A stretch of 64,000 bases of DNA from Dipteris shenzhenensis. Lineage: Eukaryota > Polypodiophyta > Polypodiopsida > Gleicheniales. The position numbers and the translations under genes are program-made. Of this stretch, positions 1-11,599 are shown one piece after another (positions within the stretch are counted from its first letter, which is position 1; each line of letters starts with the position of its first letter). The stretch lies in NCBI GenBank assembly GCA_047967505.1, contig CM106538.1; one strand, 5' to 3'. Under the pieces are notes generated by a model, which did not search any database, was not told the origin of the DNA, and saw nothing but the letters and a program-made list of their open reading frames with translations.

Positions 1-356
1 CATAAACACCTCAACAAGGAAGGTGTAGGCACTCTATTGATTAGCTATGGGTGATTTCATGAATATTTCTAATGGCCATTATTATTACTAGGATTCACAC
101 TAAGATTCAAGCTTTTCTAACAAAAAATGACTTAGAATTTTATTGCGAAAGACAAATAGCATCAAAATTAACATAAGATAAAGCATGAATGTAGGTCCAT
201 TGGAGTTAGATTGATCTTAGAATTAGTATCACAAATTTCCATGGTTTCACCACCACCTATTTCGAATCTAACTTTTACAAAAACATTTGCATCTATAGCA
301 AGGCTATTGATTTTGGGAAAATATTTGTTAGGGCATAGCCAATTCCCTCAACCACA

Positions 357-399
357 TGTGCGTGCGTGTGCGTGTGCATGTGTGTGTGCGTGTGCGTGC
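357..399. repeat. GT/GC-rich microsatellite
   Basis: Alternating purine-pyrimidine run of GTGCGTGTG type, about 43 bases. It generates a Cys/Ala-rich shadow reading frame that is not a gene. Confidence 0.85.
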
Positions 400-403
400 C
401 TTT

Positions 404-2039
404 TGTCTATACAAATTGACCTTTGAGCCTCATGTGGGGTTCCTCCCCTTCACTAGGACCTACCTACATGGATCGCACAACCCCTTCGACATCTACCACA
501 GCTCTCACATCTTATACAACCCTATCAGGGATTAAATAAGTACATCTATTTTGAATAAAATACATACTTTTTTATTTAAAATTGCATCCCGATGCCTTAA
601 ATGCAAAAAAACACTTTTTTTCCACCAATCAAACGTGACTTGTCGACCGGGAAAATACTACAAGGTATGCCCAGTTACCGTGCGATATATCCCTCCTCAT
701 ACTATGCGGTGTAACACCACATCGTGGAGTATGTATCATATCACATAGTACCATACCCCTACCGTGTGATGCATTTTAAGACACCACATGTCACATCAAG
801 GACCGTTCAATTTTCTAGAGTTTCCAATCATGGCTGTTGAGACACTGCACGGTCAGTGGAGGTACCATGTGGTATCTCTATGATAGGTCATCAAAGATTC
901 CCACCCTTGCCCTTGCATTCTTTGCAAATGAACCGCATGCACAGTTGTCACTTCCGTCTGTCTGTCCGTCTGGTGAGTTTCCATCCTTTGGTGTTAATTA
1001 GTCGAGCCAAGTGATGGCCCACCTTGGTAGGTCAAAATCACCTTGTCGTGGTTGACTGTAGGATGTTAGAGAGGGAAAGAGATAGATATATATAGAGAGA
1101 GAGAGGGAAAGAGAGAGAGAAAAGAAAGAGAAAGCAAGAGATGCATGTTTGTGTATCAGTTAGGCCTAGAGATGACCCACTTCGGTCGGGCGAAATCGCC
1201 TCACCTCAACTAACGTGTGTAATAGAATAATAAAGATTGAAGCCAGGTGATGGCTTGCATCTACCAATTGGTTCCACATGTTTTGATCTTCTTATATATC
1301 ATATCTATTTATGTATTATTTATATACATAGGTGTCAGTGGAGTCGAGTTTTATCCAGATGATGGCTCGCTATTGCCGGTAATTCTCGTATAAGTTGAAT
1401 GACATATGTCCATTTTGTTAATGGATTTTGGAGATGATGGAATAAATTATAATATGTTCCCATGCTGTATTGCGCGTATTTGCAAATTACTATCTTTTTT
1501 AATGTTAATTTTTCAAAAACAGAGTTTTGAGTGCTGTATTTTAAATGTTACGATATTCTTAAATGTTGAGCGATTTTAATCATTGAGTTGTTACAAATTG
1601 ATACTCTTCAGACGCTCTGCAATCGCAAACATGTTAGTGATCTTGCTCTCCATCCTGGCTACCCTCGTATTGATCATGCTGCTATATGGCATGTTCACTA
1701 TTTTGTGGTAATCTTGGCACCATCGTAATATTTAGCACTTGCTTTATAAAAAGTTTTTGTTGGCTGAAATGAATCTCATCATGTTTGCAGCATATTCTCT
1801 ATGCACATGGACAATGGTTTGTACAAAATTGAGGCCCTTTGTCCATTTGGAATACACAAGGCATGGAGAAGTTGCACTATAGAGCCAAGGTAGCCTACTT
1901 CAAGAACTCAAGGCATGGTGGTGGTGTCACTCGTAGCAATGCATTGCATGAGATGTTCGACTGGTTTTTTAGATGTTTACTAGGAAGGACTTTGAATTCT
2001 GAAAAGGCAAAGGCATCAGAACTTGTAAAAGCAGTTTAA
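404..2039. other. Stretch with no recognisable gene
   Basis: I see no supported gene here. A GA-rich patch lies at about 1068-1137. Two degenerate copies of a GATGGCCCAC...TCAAAATCACC-like motif occur near 1010-1060 and 1160-1215. A reading frame of 66 codons at 1839-2039 has no family I recognise and directly precedes the copia remnant. Confidence 0.5.
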
Positions 2040-2695
2040 ATTATATCATAATTTCAATGGTACAAAAGGATTAGTGAAAGATGTACTCTATGCTCCAAAG
2101 CTCAGCAAGAACCTCTTGTTATTAGTAGGTCAAATGATGGAACATAACTACCGAGTCATCTTTGACGGAGATGAATGCACTATCACAGAAAACTCTAAAA
2201 GATCGAAAAAGGAGTCAAGGAAGGATGCTTGTATAGAATGCTCGCTATAGTACCAGATTCACATGCCACATCAGCTCAACCATAATAGATGCCACTATCC
2301 ACAAAATGGCACAAGAGATATGGACATGTCAATTTCAAGAGCTTGCTAGATCTCAGGAATTAGAATATGGCAATTGTGATTCCTAAGCTATAGTTTCTTG
2401 GGAAAGTTTGTGAAGCATGCTGCTTCGGCAAACAAAAGCAAACCAACTTTGGCAGAAGCACCTCTTGAGCAAGAGGTATTCTTGATTTTATTCACATAGA
2501 TGTATGTGGTTATGCCCCTACAGCATCAATGGTTCACTTTACTACTTGACTTTCATTGACCACTACAACAGATATTGTTGGGTCTACTTTCTAAAAGACA
2601 AATCTGAAGTGTTTTCCAAATTTCAAGAATTCAAAGCCATGGTAGAAAACTAGATAGGCAGAAAGATCAAAGTCATGAGATCAGACAGAGGAGGT
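2040..2695 (+). pseudogene. Ty1/copia GAG-pre-integrase and integrase fragment
   Basis: Broken copia polyprotein piece. Translation, with frame changes, gives VLYAPKLSKNLL, a typical copia segment just after the protease. It is followed by a GAG-pre-integrase motif (WHKRYGHVNFKSL), a CxxC zinc-binding remnant (CEACCFGKQ) and the integrase start ([10 protein letters not shown], then [20 protein letters not shown]). The fragment stops abruptly at about 2695, after an IKVMRSDRGG-like sequence that holds the second catalytic Asp, where simple repeats begin. There is no gag, RT, RNase H or LTR nearby. The family assignment is secure; the exact ends are approximate. Confidence 0.8.
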
Positions 2696-2905
2696 TTAAA
2701 GAGTGATTAAAGGGAAGTGGTTAAAGGGGTGGTTAAGGACAAGGTGAGTGATTAAGGAGAGAGTGGTTAAGGAGGAGTCCTAGAGGTGGTCAAAGGAAAG
2801 TGGTTAAGGAGGGATGGTTAAGGACTGGTTAAGGAGGTGGGTTGTTAAGGGGGAGGTTAATGGGAGATTAATGTAGAGTGGTTAAGAAGGTGGTTAATGG
2901 AGGGT
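2696..2905. repeat. GGTTAAGGA-type minisatellite
   Basis: Purine-rich imperfect tandem units such as GTGGTTAAGGAGG repeat across the interval with variable spacing. It abuts the truncated copia integrase, so the copia end may mark a recombination or replication-slippage breakpoint. Confidence 0.7.
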
Positions 2906-3232
2906 CTTACCAAGGGATGGCATTAGCCCTCTCCCCTGACTTGTTGCACGCGCAATAGGTGGTGGGGAGGGCTAATGCCCTCCCTTACCTCTATTAGCCC
3001 TATTACCTAAGTGAGGGCATTAGTCCTCCCCCTGCCTATTGAGCGTGCAATAGGTTGGCCCATGGGTGCCAACCTGGGGAAGGCATTAGCCCTCCCCCCA
3101 ACCTGTTATGCATGCAACAGGTCGGGCGCGGGCCCAGCTTGTTGCATGCACAACAGGTTAGGGTGAGGGCTAATGCCCTTCTTTTAACCCCTTTAAGCTA
3201 AGGGAGGGCTAATGCCCCCCTTTAACACCCTT
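2906..3232. repeat. Short palindromes with TTGCATGCGCAA-like cores
   Basis: Several copies of an inverted motif of the form ACCTGTTGCATG...CAACAGGT alternate with GAGGGCTAATGCCCTCCC-like inverted segments. The same palindromic core returns at 3930-4230 and 5670-5990, so it is a local repeat family. No coding capacity is seen. Confidence 0.65.
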
Positions 3233-3267
3233 GAATGCCACCCGACGCTAATGGAGAGATGCACCAT

Positions 3268-3310
<43 letters not shown>

Positions 3311-3560
3311 GGAGGACGGGAGAGAGGAGGGAGGGTGGTGATTGAGCAGAGGGAGAGAGGGAGAGGAGGGAGGGGCATCCGAGCAGAAGGGAGTGGGAGA
3401 GAGGAGGGAGGGCGACAGCCAAGCAGAGGGAGAGAGGGACAGGAAGAGGGAGAGAGTAGGGAGGGACAGCTGAGTGGGAGAGAGGAAGAGAGGGAGAGGA
3501 GGGAAGAGCGACCGAGCAGAGGAGAGAGGGAGAGGAAGAGGGAGAGAGCAGGAGGAGTGG
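3233..3560. repeat. GA-rich low-complexity tract with (GA)n
   Basis: A pure (GA)n run at about 3273-3306 is followed by GGGAGAGAGGGAGAGG-type purine repeats. The long overlapping reading frames on both strands here (Arg/Glu-rich one way, Ser/Leu/Pro-rich the other) come from the repeat and are not genes. Confidence 0.9.
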
Positions 3561-3919
3561 AGTGAGGAGAGGGAATACCTCAAGAAGAGAGGAGTCGTCC
3601 GATGGAGGGAGGAGGATTTGAAAAAAGGAGGGAGAATAAGAGAATAAGGAAGGTTGAGATTTTATGGGGAAGTGGGCTATAATTAGGGTTAGGGTAGCTT
3701 TTTTAGGCTTTTTAGCATAAGTATAATTATAAGCCACTCTTTCATTCCAAGCTCATTCTTCATTTTACTTGGTTCTCTCTTCATCTCAACCTATTTCACG
3801 AATCAACAAAATTTTTCAAATCATGCAACCAGTGAAGAGCTTTCCAACCTACTGCGTACGCCACATCTTCCACCTATCAAATTTTTTGAATTTTGAATTT
3901 TTTTTAAAACTTTTTGTAT

Positions 3920-4235
3920 CTCTTTCAACCTGTTGCATGAGCAACACCTTCCAAAAGTTTCTTTACTTAGTTTTTAAAATTTTTAAAGATTTCTGAAAAA
4001 ACTTTGCAAACTTAAAAAGTTCTATTAACCTATTGCATACGCAACAACTCCTTTTCTCTTTTAAAGAATTTCCCAAAAAACTCTCCCAAGCTATTGCATA
4101 CGCAACAACTCCAATCCTTTGAATTTCCTAAAAAACTCTCCCAAGCTATTGCGTATGCAACAACTCCAACCCTTTGGGCTTTTTCCACATTTATGATATT
4201 TTTTCAAAACTCCCTAGCCTATTGCATCCTCAACA
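3920..4235. repeat. About 61-bp tandem units containing TTGCATACGCAA
   Basis: Adjacent units share AAAAAACTCTCCCAAGCTATT followed by GCATACGCAACAACTCC. At least two full copies (about 4077-4200) and several partial copies are present. The centre of each unit is a near-perfect palindrome. Confidence 0.7.
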
Positions 4236-4254
4236 ACTTAGAAAGGATGCTTTA

Positions 4255-4745
4255 ATTTAGATTTCAAAAACTCTTTACCAATAATATTATTTATCTATCA
4301 TATGATATATTAAAAATTATATTAAAATATATTATCTATAATGTAATATAATAATGTATTAAAATTTATATGAAAATATATTATAGAAAGGCTTTTTTAA
4401 TTTAGATTTCAATAAAATTATTTATCTATAATATAATATATTAAAAATTCATATAAAAATATATTAAAACATAGTATAGTTTATACTATTATATAAATAT
4501 GATATATTTATAATATATTATTTTTAAAAATTATTATTATTTATATAAAATTAAAAAATAATTATAACTATTAATTAAATAAAAATAATAAACATATGCA
4601 TTAGAGATATGTTAAACTAACTAATTTAAAATTTATATTATTGATATAAAATAAGAATAACAGTCTAATATATTTTTATTTTAAAAAAAGTAACATATTT
4701 AAAAATTAATTTGTGAATAAAACAATATTCTTTCAAACAATTGAA
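4255..4745. other. AT-rich stretch
   Basis: Very AT-rich sequence with many TATATTA and AAAATTAT runs. No gene, no clear inverted terminal repeats and no coding frame were found. Confidence 0.7.
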
Positions 4746-5227
4746 GAATATAAGTACATCATAACTTAATTGGTATGTACAGAGGCCTTAGATTTTCTTA
4801 GTTTAAGGCTTGTGCAGAGTTTTATACCCATAGGATATCATTTGAGTTGTTTGAAATGTGTACTTTTATGTTTTGTACCATGCATCATGCATGAGTGTTC
4901 AAAAACATTGCCCTCTCAGTTTAGTTTTAGATTATGTATCCGTCTCCAATGGATATAATGATACTTTACATAAGATTTACACTACATTAGTGTAGGACTG
5001 AGTCCATAAATTATCATACCCAAATGATATCATTTAGTATATGGTTTGAAATGCATCTTTCTCGTTTCTTAGCATGAATATGACATCCAAGAATGTGCTT
5101 CTTAGCCTATGTACTTGTTTTCGATGGGTATGATACTTTGTACAAAGGTAAAACTTAAGGCTTGTGCAAAGTATCAAACCATTCTTTGGCATGATTTAGA
5201 ATGCATATTATTTTTTACTCTATGAAA

Positions 5228-5640
5228 TTATCCTTAACCCTACACCCTACATCCTAAATTCTAAACCTAAACCCTTGAACCTAGACCCTTAATCATTCAA
5301 CCCATATTCTACATTCTAAAGTCTTTACCTAAGATGCTAAACCCTAAACCCTAAATTGTACAAACAACTTACTTCCTTTATTCTAAACTACCTTAGATAC
5401 AAAGCTATAAATCCTAAACCCTAAACCCCAATCCCTAAATTGTAAATCATAAACCATACAACTTATTCCTATATTCTAAACTCTTAACCAAGGATACAAA
5501 GCTATAAATCCTAATCTCTAAACCCTAAACCCTACAACCTAGATCCTAAACCTAAGAACCTATATCTTAGATCCTAAAACATAATCTCTAAACCCTAGAC
5601 TCTAGATTATAAACGCTAGCTGATGAACCCTAAAATACAA
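5228..5640. repeat. Degenerate telomere-like CCCTAAA array
   Basis: Repeated CCCTAAACCCTAAA and diverged forms such as CCTAGACCC, CCTAAATTC and CCTACAACC. This resembles the plant telomere unit TTTAGGG in reverse orientation, heavily mutated. A second copy of its right part (from GATACAAAGCTATAAATCC to the GTGATTTGTGCAACAGG palindrome arm) recurs at about 6000-6175, so the block has been duplicated. Confidence 0.7.
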
Positions 5641-5664
5641 GCAATAATTTATAATTTTTTGTGA

Positions 5665-5995
5665 TTTGTGCAACAGGCTGGGGTTGCACCCACCAACCTC
5701 TTGCATGTGCAACAAGTTGGTGGGTCCAACCCCAACCTGTTGCACAAATCACCAAATTTTTGTGATTTGTGCAATAGGTTGGGGTTGCACCCACCAACCT
5801 GTTGCACAAATCACCAAATTTTTGTGATTTGTGCAACAGGTTGGGGTTGCACCCACCAACCTGTTGCACATGCAATAGGTTGGGGGGGGGTCCCAATTTG
5901 TTGCACATGTAACAAGCTGGTGGGTGCAACCCCAACCTGTTGCACAATGGCCAAATTTTGGTGGTTTGTGCAACAGGTTGGTGGGTGCAACCCCA
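5665..5995. repeat. 62-bp palindromic repeats built on CAACAGGTTGG
   Basis: Tandem units of about 62 bp, best seen at 5757-5818 and 5819 onward. Each carries TTTGTGCAACAGGTTGG, a spacer and the inverse complement CCAACCTGTTGCACAAA. Each unit could fold into a hairpin, and the array reads as Cys/Asn-rich frames on both strands. Those frames mirror one another and are not genes. Confidence 0.85.
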
Positions 5996-6175
5996 ACCTT
6001 CGATACAAAGCTATAAATCCTAAACCCTAAACCCTACAACCAGATCCTAAACCTTAGAACCTATATCTTAGATCCTAAAACATAATCTCTAAAACCTAGA
6101 CTCTAGATTATAAACCCTAGTTGAACCCTAAAATACAAGCAATAATTTATAATTTTTGGTGATTTGTGCAACAGG
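5996..6175. repeat. Second copy of the telomere-like block
   Basis: Direct repeat of roughly 5490-5680, including CATAATCTCTAAA, ACTCTAGATTATAAA and AATACAAGCAATAATTTATA. It stops exactly where the CACTA transposon terminus starts, at the third base after GTGCAACA. Confidence 0.75.
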
Positions 6176-6271
6176 CACTACTATACACAGGCCCTATTTT
6201 GATGCTTAAGCACCGACGTCTAGCACGCGCGGGGTGCTAATCATAGGTAATCAAAGTGGGATTAGTTAAGT

Positions 6272-6433
6272 GTCGCTATATAACGACTTTAGACAAGTGT
6301 CACTATATAGCGACCTTTAAAGAGAGTCGCTATATAGCGACACTTACTAGACTTGTGAATGGTCGTTATATAGCGACACTGAGATAGTTTCCTATAGCGA
6401 CATTTTACAGAGAGTGTTTTTTCCCATATCGAC
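6272..6433. repeat. CACTA subterminal palindromic repeats
   Basis: Six copies or part-copies of GTCGCTATATAGCGAC, at about 6272, 6299, 6326, 6362, 6391 and 6423; the last two are half-sites. In En/Spm elements such clustered subterminal motifs bind the element-encoded TnpA-type protein; that role is inferred here from position. Confidence 0.8.
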
Positions 6434-6571
6434 CTTTAAAGATAGTTTTTCCCAATGACAGTTTTTTTTCCTTTTGATACATGTTTGACCCTTTGAGAGA
6501 ATAAAAGTACAAGAGCATGTACATCAAGTTTGAAGCTCATATATTCATGTCCAAGTTTGAGATGAAAAAAA

Positions 6572-9500
6572 TCAATGAGGATGAAGCCATTGATGTAAAT
6601 GCTCTTGAGCTAAGTCTAACGTGCCAAACAAGTCTATCTCTAACTCTATATCGAGTTGATCTCCTATATCATCATCGTACTCTAGCATCATAAGTTCACC
6701 TAAGACTTTATCATCCTCTTTAATAAAGTGTGGTGATTCTTGATGATCGTCATCTTCTTCCTCAATATCGTGATCCCCATCTTCCTCCTGTATAATGTCA
6801 TTATGCCCATCTTCCTCTTGGCTCATATTGTGATCTTCATCTTCTTCACTAGATCCATCTGGATCAATTGGATCTACTGGCATTGGTAGTGGCATCTCCA
6901 TATCCACATCTCTATCTGCAAAAATTGGTTTACTTCGTGGTGCAACTTGGATCACGTACCACCATCTTGGATCAGAATGATCCGGATGAAAAACCACCTA
7001 TATTGAAGATGGGTGCCAAATGCCATCAATTATATATATGAAATTATGCTTAAGTACATGTATCAATGGATCTTTAAAAATGAAAGATTTGATTAATTAA
7101 GTCATTAGGATGCACTTGCTCACAATGCTCGGGAAGAACAAAAGTATCACTTTCATCGATCCAAAGTTTGGTGGAGTCTATTGCAAAGAAACTGCTATTG
7201 TCTTTTCTCATTGTTGCATGGGGACCGTTGTAAATAGTTCTAAACCATTGAAATACTAAATCGTGTGAAATCAATTTCATAGATTTTGCATATGGTCCCA
7301 CAATAATCCAACTGCGAGGAGAGAAAATTGGTATCCAAAGCACTTGCTCGGCTATCTTGTGTGAAGTTAGCCATGACTCCACAATCATATGTGACTCTCT
7401 TTGAATTAATGCGTTCCACATGAAAATGTCATCCATATGACCATAATGCACTGTACTTTTTGTACTGCAAAAGAGCATCATTAAAACAATGAAAATGCAT
7501 CTATTTTATAGCATATATTGCCACAAATAATTACTTAATTACATTAAGAGGTAAGAAACTTACATGCATCATACATCCAGATGATAACTCTCACTGACAC
7601 TCATTTATTGTCTCTCCATCGTGTTCGGCTCTACGTAGAGCCAGTTGTGGCCAAAATCAAGTGACATGTGCGTGGGGAGAAGGGTGAGATCCGGTGAATA
7701 TGGTTGCAATCACCTATAAATTACTTCGAATCTCTTCCTTGCAACTATTCTTTCTGCTTTGGCTGCTTCATATCTCTGAATCCACTTCTGCATCTCCTAG
7801 CCATTGAGGATACAAAACTTATTGAATTTCTCCATTTGCTCTTCACTCATCTTTTTTTCAATCCCTTTTCCTTGGGGAACCTTGCCAACGATGCAATCAT
7901 CATCCTTGTTATGCCAAGCCTGTGGCATAACGAGATCCGTGGATATGCAAGAAACTCCGTGATATATACTAATGACTCTTGCACCAGCCATCCATCTACC
8001 ATGCTTGCTTCTGGTCTTGCTCTTTGCCTTACAAATCCCTTTAAAGTTTTCATAAACCGCTCAAGAAAAGACATCCACCGACTATGAACGGTACCTGCAA
8101 TGGCCACCTCATCAACTATTTGCACAAGCAAGTGCACTTGAGTTGTCATAATGCTCGAGGGAAAGTGCTTCTCAAGCAAGCATACGGCTTCGATGGAGTC
8201 AACCCTAGCCTTCTCGATTCTCAATGTCGAGATCTCTTTTTGAGATATCCACCTATTTCACATGCCCATGTAAGATATATTCATAATAAGTCTACAGATT
8301 ATTCAGCTTAAATTGAAGTAAATGAAATCAATGCGATTTAATAGTAAGCATACCTCACAATACCACTGATCTTGAATATAGCATCTCTAACATCTTCTTG
8401 TAATCACCCTTTTACTATAATTGGGAGGATGAACTATCAAAGCAACAAAGAAGTCATGTCAATAATATCATGTAATCATAATTACACTAACGCATCACGA
8501 TTCTCGATACGCTAATCCTACAGCTTAGAATACTTGTAAGACCTTGTGCCAATCATGGGACTTTGAGCCCACTAAGCTTATTGTCCTTTGAAAATGCTCC
8601 TTTCAAGCAACACATGTACCTTGTGGGTTTTTGAAAAGAGGCAATGTCTGCCTTGACTACCGCTGCCTCCTCTCTCTTGGAGAGGATCCATGTTACTTTC
8701 AGGAGGACAACTTTTCCCAAAGCACATACTTGGGGCCACAAATGAGACATCCTATTCATAGCACACAAGTCTTCTCGCACTCCTCCTGAGTCTTTGGAAC
8801 CAACCAAGTGTTCCCAAATAGTAGCCCCCGCATCCTTGAAGATATGCATGGGATCCAAGAGATGATTGATTTGTAATTGACCCTGATAAGGAAGCTCATG
8901 AAAGATGGATAGCACTCTTCAGACCACGAGGAGGTTCCTCTCCATTCATCCTCCAAGCATAAATCCAGTCACTTGTCTTCAAATATGGTGGTGGTGGATC
9001 AAGCTGGCCTCCACATGCGAGATGGTCCAGTGGAAGGTATTGAGCGTGACCTTCATAAACATTTTTCCTCATATGTTTGGAGTATCATGCAAGCGGTTTC
9101 AAATCTGGTCCACAAATAGGACAAGCATAGTACCCACTTGTAACAATTCCTACATGCGTGCATGAATGTGTTAGCATAAGACATGCACACGAAAGAGAGT
9201 CATAAAAGCATAATCCTATATTATACATGTAAAGACACAACCACGTACCTGCGCACTCTCCATATCCTGGGTAGTCATGCATGGTCCACATCAAGATACC
9301 CCTGACCAAAATATCATTGGTATGTCTAGGAGCTCTAAAAATATCAAAGACCTGCACTCCTCTCCATAAGATCTATAACTCCTCTATCAAAGGTGCCGTG
9401 TACACATCCATATTTTTGGTCTTGTACTTCCCTGGCACAAGTAGTGCAAGCATGAGGTGTCCCTTCTTTATTTTTAGTCATGGTGGGATATTGTAATTCA

Positions 9501-10123
9501 CCAAGACTATGGGCTATGTCGACCAAGATGTCGAGCGTAACCCGAAAGGATTCAGGCCATATGGCGAGCCCAAGATGTAAGTTGTGTGGCTCCCACGCAA
9601 AGTTTGACCACTGATTGTCTATGTGCTTCCAAGCTACACAATCTACAGGAATCCTCAATGTGTCATCAGTGGAACGATGAGATGCATGCCAAGTCATCAA
9701 CTCCACTATGGATTTGCATTGGAACATGTGTTGTATTCTTGCAATGATGGGAAAGTGTCTTAAGACCTTTACCGACACCTGCTCACCTTGCAAGTCATCT
9801 CTATATCATTGTTCCCCATACTTTGGACAACTAGCCAAATCTCTATGCTTATGACAAAAGAGAATACAGTCATTATGGCAAGCATGGATGGTATCCCAAA
9901 CCTCTGAAAGGGCTGCCTCAATCTGCAAGATCCTCCCTGCACTCCCTCTGAGATTTCCTGTCAACCTTGATTTAGTCTCCTCTGGTTTTCTTGTTTTGAG
10001 CAGGCGGTTGTTTGAAAAACCCCATATGCTATGAAAACTACAAGTTTCTTTTATGTCTACGCAATTGTGTCTACTTTTGCATTGCACTTCATTCACTTTC
10101 ACTTGATGGAACACTTTGTGCAC
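6572..10123 (-). pseudogene. Tnp2-family CACTA transposase, mildly damaged
   Basis: Reads right to left. The N-terminal Tnp2 region lies at 10,123-9,250 and includes TIHACHNDCILF, VLRHFPIIARIQ and NPFG...NYNIPP motifs. A 99-bp GT-AG intron at 9,248-9,150 joins HDYPGYGECAG to IVTSGYYACPIC exactly as the family requires. A following block at 8,915-8,553 (SIFHELPYQG, DPMHIFKDAG, MSHLWP) continues Tnp2. A DUF4218-like segment at 8,224-7,847 has HSRWMSFLERFMKTLKGFV and RARPEAS. A DUF4216-like segment at 7,481-7,074 includes STKLWIDESDTFVLP. An Asp/Glu-rich C-terminal tail lies at 6,997-6,572. Lesions include a one-base frameshift near 9,560, stop codons where Trp or Gln is expected, and gaps at 9,080-8,920. 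The intact splice signals suggest fairly recent activity; the present copy is probably not functional. Confidence 0.85.
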
Positions 10124-10130
10124 TACACTA

Positions 10131-10963
10131 TTCTTGAGTCTTTGTTTATTACAGTATGTTGATTATGCCCCTATGGAGAGGTTGGTTGTGAGCCATAGGG
10201 GTTGGTTTTGAACCATATTAGAGCATTATGGGCATCATCGATCTTTTCTTGAGGGCATGTTGATTGGTGTCTAAACAGAGCTCGCTTAATACTTGCATCA
10301 CATCCATCTTGTTCACCCTTGCCATAGCTAGACCCAAAGAAATTCTAGGTCATGTTTAGACCATTAGGGATTTAAACCTTGAGATAAAGTAGGATCCATG
10401 GGATGATTTAAACTGAGAGGAAGCACCATCTGGCCATACCCAATGTTGTTTTATATTTTCTTACAAATCGGGATCATCATTTTTTAGCCATTCCCAATGC
10501 AATAGAAAAGTATGCTACACAAATAATGTGTCATCTTCCCTATCATCATTTGAATTGTAGAAATGGTATGTGCGTTGCACTAACATGGACTTTGAGTCAG
10601 CAATAAAATTGGCATCAGTCATACAGAAATCAAGCAAATGATTGTACATGATATGCACTAGAATTGCTATCTACTTGTTGTACCAATGAGCACTTTGGAG
10701 CTCATCTTGCTCAATGTCATGGTGTGTAGTCTCACTAGTGACTCACGTGTCATGGGGATATTGAAGTAATGCCAATGGAACCTCCACTCCAAGATACTCC
10801 TTGTGAGAGTGATGCAAAGCACAAGCCATCTGCATGTGTCACTCAAGCGGCTCTTGAATTGTTGCAATGTGTTTCTACGAGAGAAACACAAAAGAGGGGG
10901 AAGGGGAGAAGGGAGGGGAGAAGGGAGGGGGAGCAGGAGGAGGGAAGGAGAGAGTGAAGGGGG
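10131..10963. other. No recognisable gene
   Basis: Should contain the missing 5' end of the CACTA element, but no TIR matches the 6176 terminus. A TAGTG at 10,736-10,740 is the only weak candidate. The GA-rich run at 10,885-10,960 is low complexity. Confidence 0.5.
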
Positions 10964-11195
10964 ATGGAGTGCAAAACACAAAGGCACTACAAGGGAAGCA
11001 AGAGAGCACCCAAAGACACTCTTGAAGAGAAGAGAGAGCTTGTATTCCAAACTTGTGCATACAACAATGAAGTCCAAAGTCAAACATTTGGCCTTTTATA
11101 CAAGTCACCTTTTGAAGGGAGGGCCAACTCTTTTCCTTTTTTCACTCTCCCTCTCTTTACATTCACAACCTGCTCTTGGGCACATAGGGTGCCAA
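10964..11195 (-). repeat. LTR-like promoter module, copy 1
   Basis: About 230 bp closely matching 32,850-33,080 in the same orientation. On the minus strand it contains CTTGTATAAAAGGCC, a strong TATA box, followed by a pyrimidine-rich leader. The two copies flank the nested gypsy complex, but similarity stops sharply on both sides, so I call it a shared promoter module, possibly part of an LTR, and not a proven LTR pair. Confidence 0.6.
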
Positions 11196-11599
11196 GGCAT
11201 CTTCTCTATCCTTTCCTTCCCTCTTTCTATTGTAGCTCCTGTTGTTACGCTTCTCTGTGTGTTGAAAATAGCACTTGTGCTAACCATATAAGAGCTCTTT
11301 GGACAATCTTGGAATTAGGAGGTGCTCCTGTCAGGGCATTTGGGATAAACTTGAGGTGCTCATGCCCGGGTCTCAAATAGCTTGTGTTAATCTCGCCCAT
11401 CCTAAGCCATTTGAGGCTTAAAACCCAGACATGAGGCTTAAAACTTGGATTGGCGAGATTGATCTTGAGCGATTTGTGGCTCAAAACCCATAAAGATTGT
11501 AACTATAACTCATAAATCCCATAGTTGTGCTCCATGGTGGCTACAGCTGTTAAATGAAGCCTAATCAACTCTAAACACTCATTATCTTACATTCGACTA

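Larger units (their letters stand above)
6176..10130 (-). mobile_element. CACTA (En/Spm) DNA transposon, 5' end not located
   Basis: The terminus CACTACTATACACAGG begins at 6176, which is the diagnostic end of this superfamily. It is followed inward by subterminal palindromes and then, on the minus strand, by a Tnp2-type transposase gene. The transposase N-terminal part reaches 10,123. The opposite TAGTG end could not be placed with confidence between 10.1 and 10.9 kb, so the left boundary is exact and the right one is a minimum. The three bases before the terminus (AGG) are the expected size for a target duplication but could not be matched at the other end. Confidence 0.85.

Noticed and set aside
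3212-3737. Long overlapping frames (117, 171 and 111 codons) on both strands
   Set aside because: They are produced by GA/CT low-complexity sequence; composition is Arg/Glu/Gly or Ser/Leu/Pro repeats with no domain.
5630-6030. Cys/Asn-rich frames of 105 and 120 codons
   Set aside because: Both strands give near-identical peptides because the 62-bp repeat is palindromic; no independent evidence of coding.
10720-10740. Possible right end of the CACTA transposon (ends TAGTG)
   Set aside because: Only the last five bases match; the adjacent TIR bases and the 3-bp target duplication do not agree with the 6176 end.
10667-11291. Frames of 138 and 162 codons around 10.7-11.3 kb
   Set aside because: They span the GA-rich run and the LTR-like promoter module; no protein family and no frame conservation in the second module copy.
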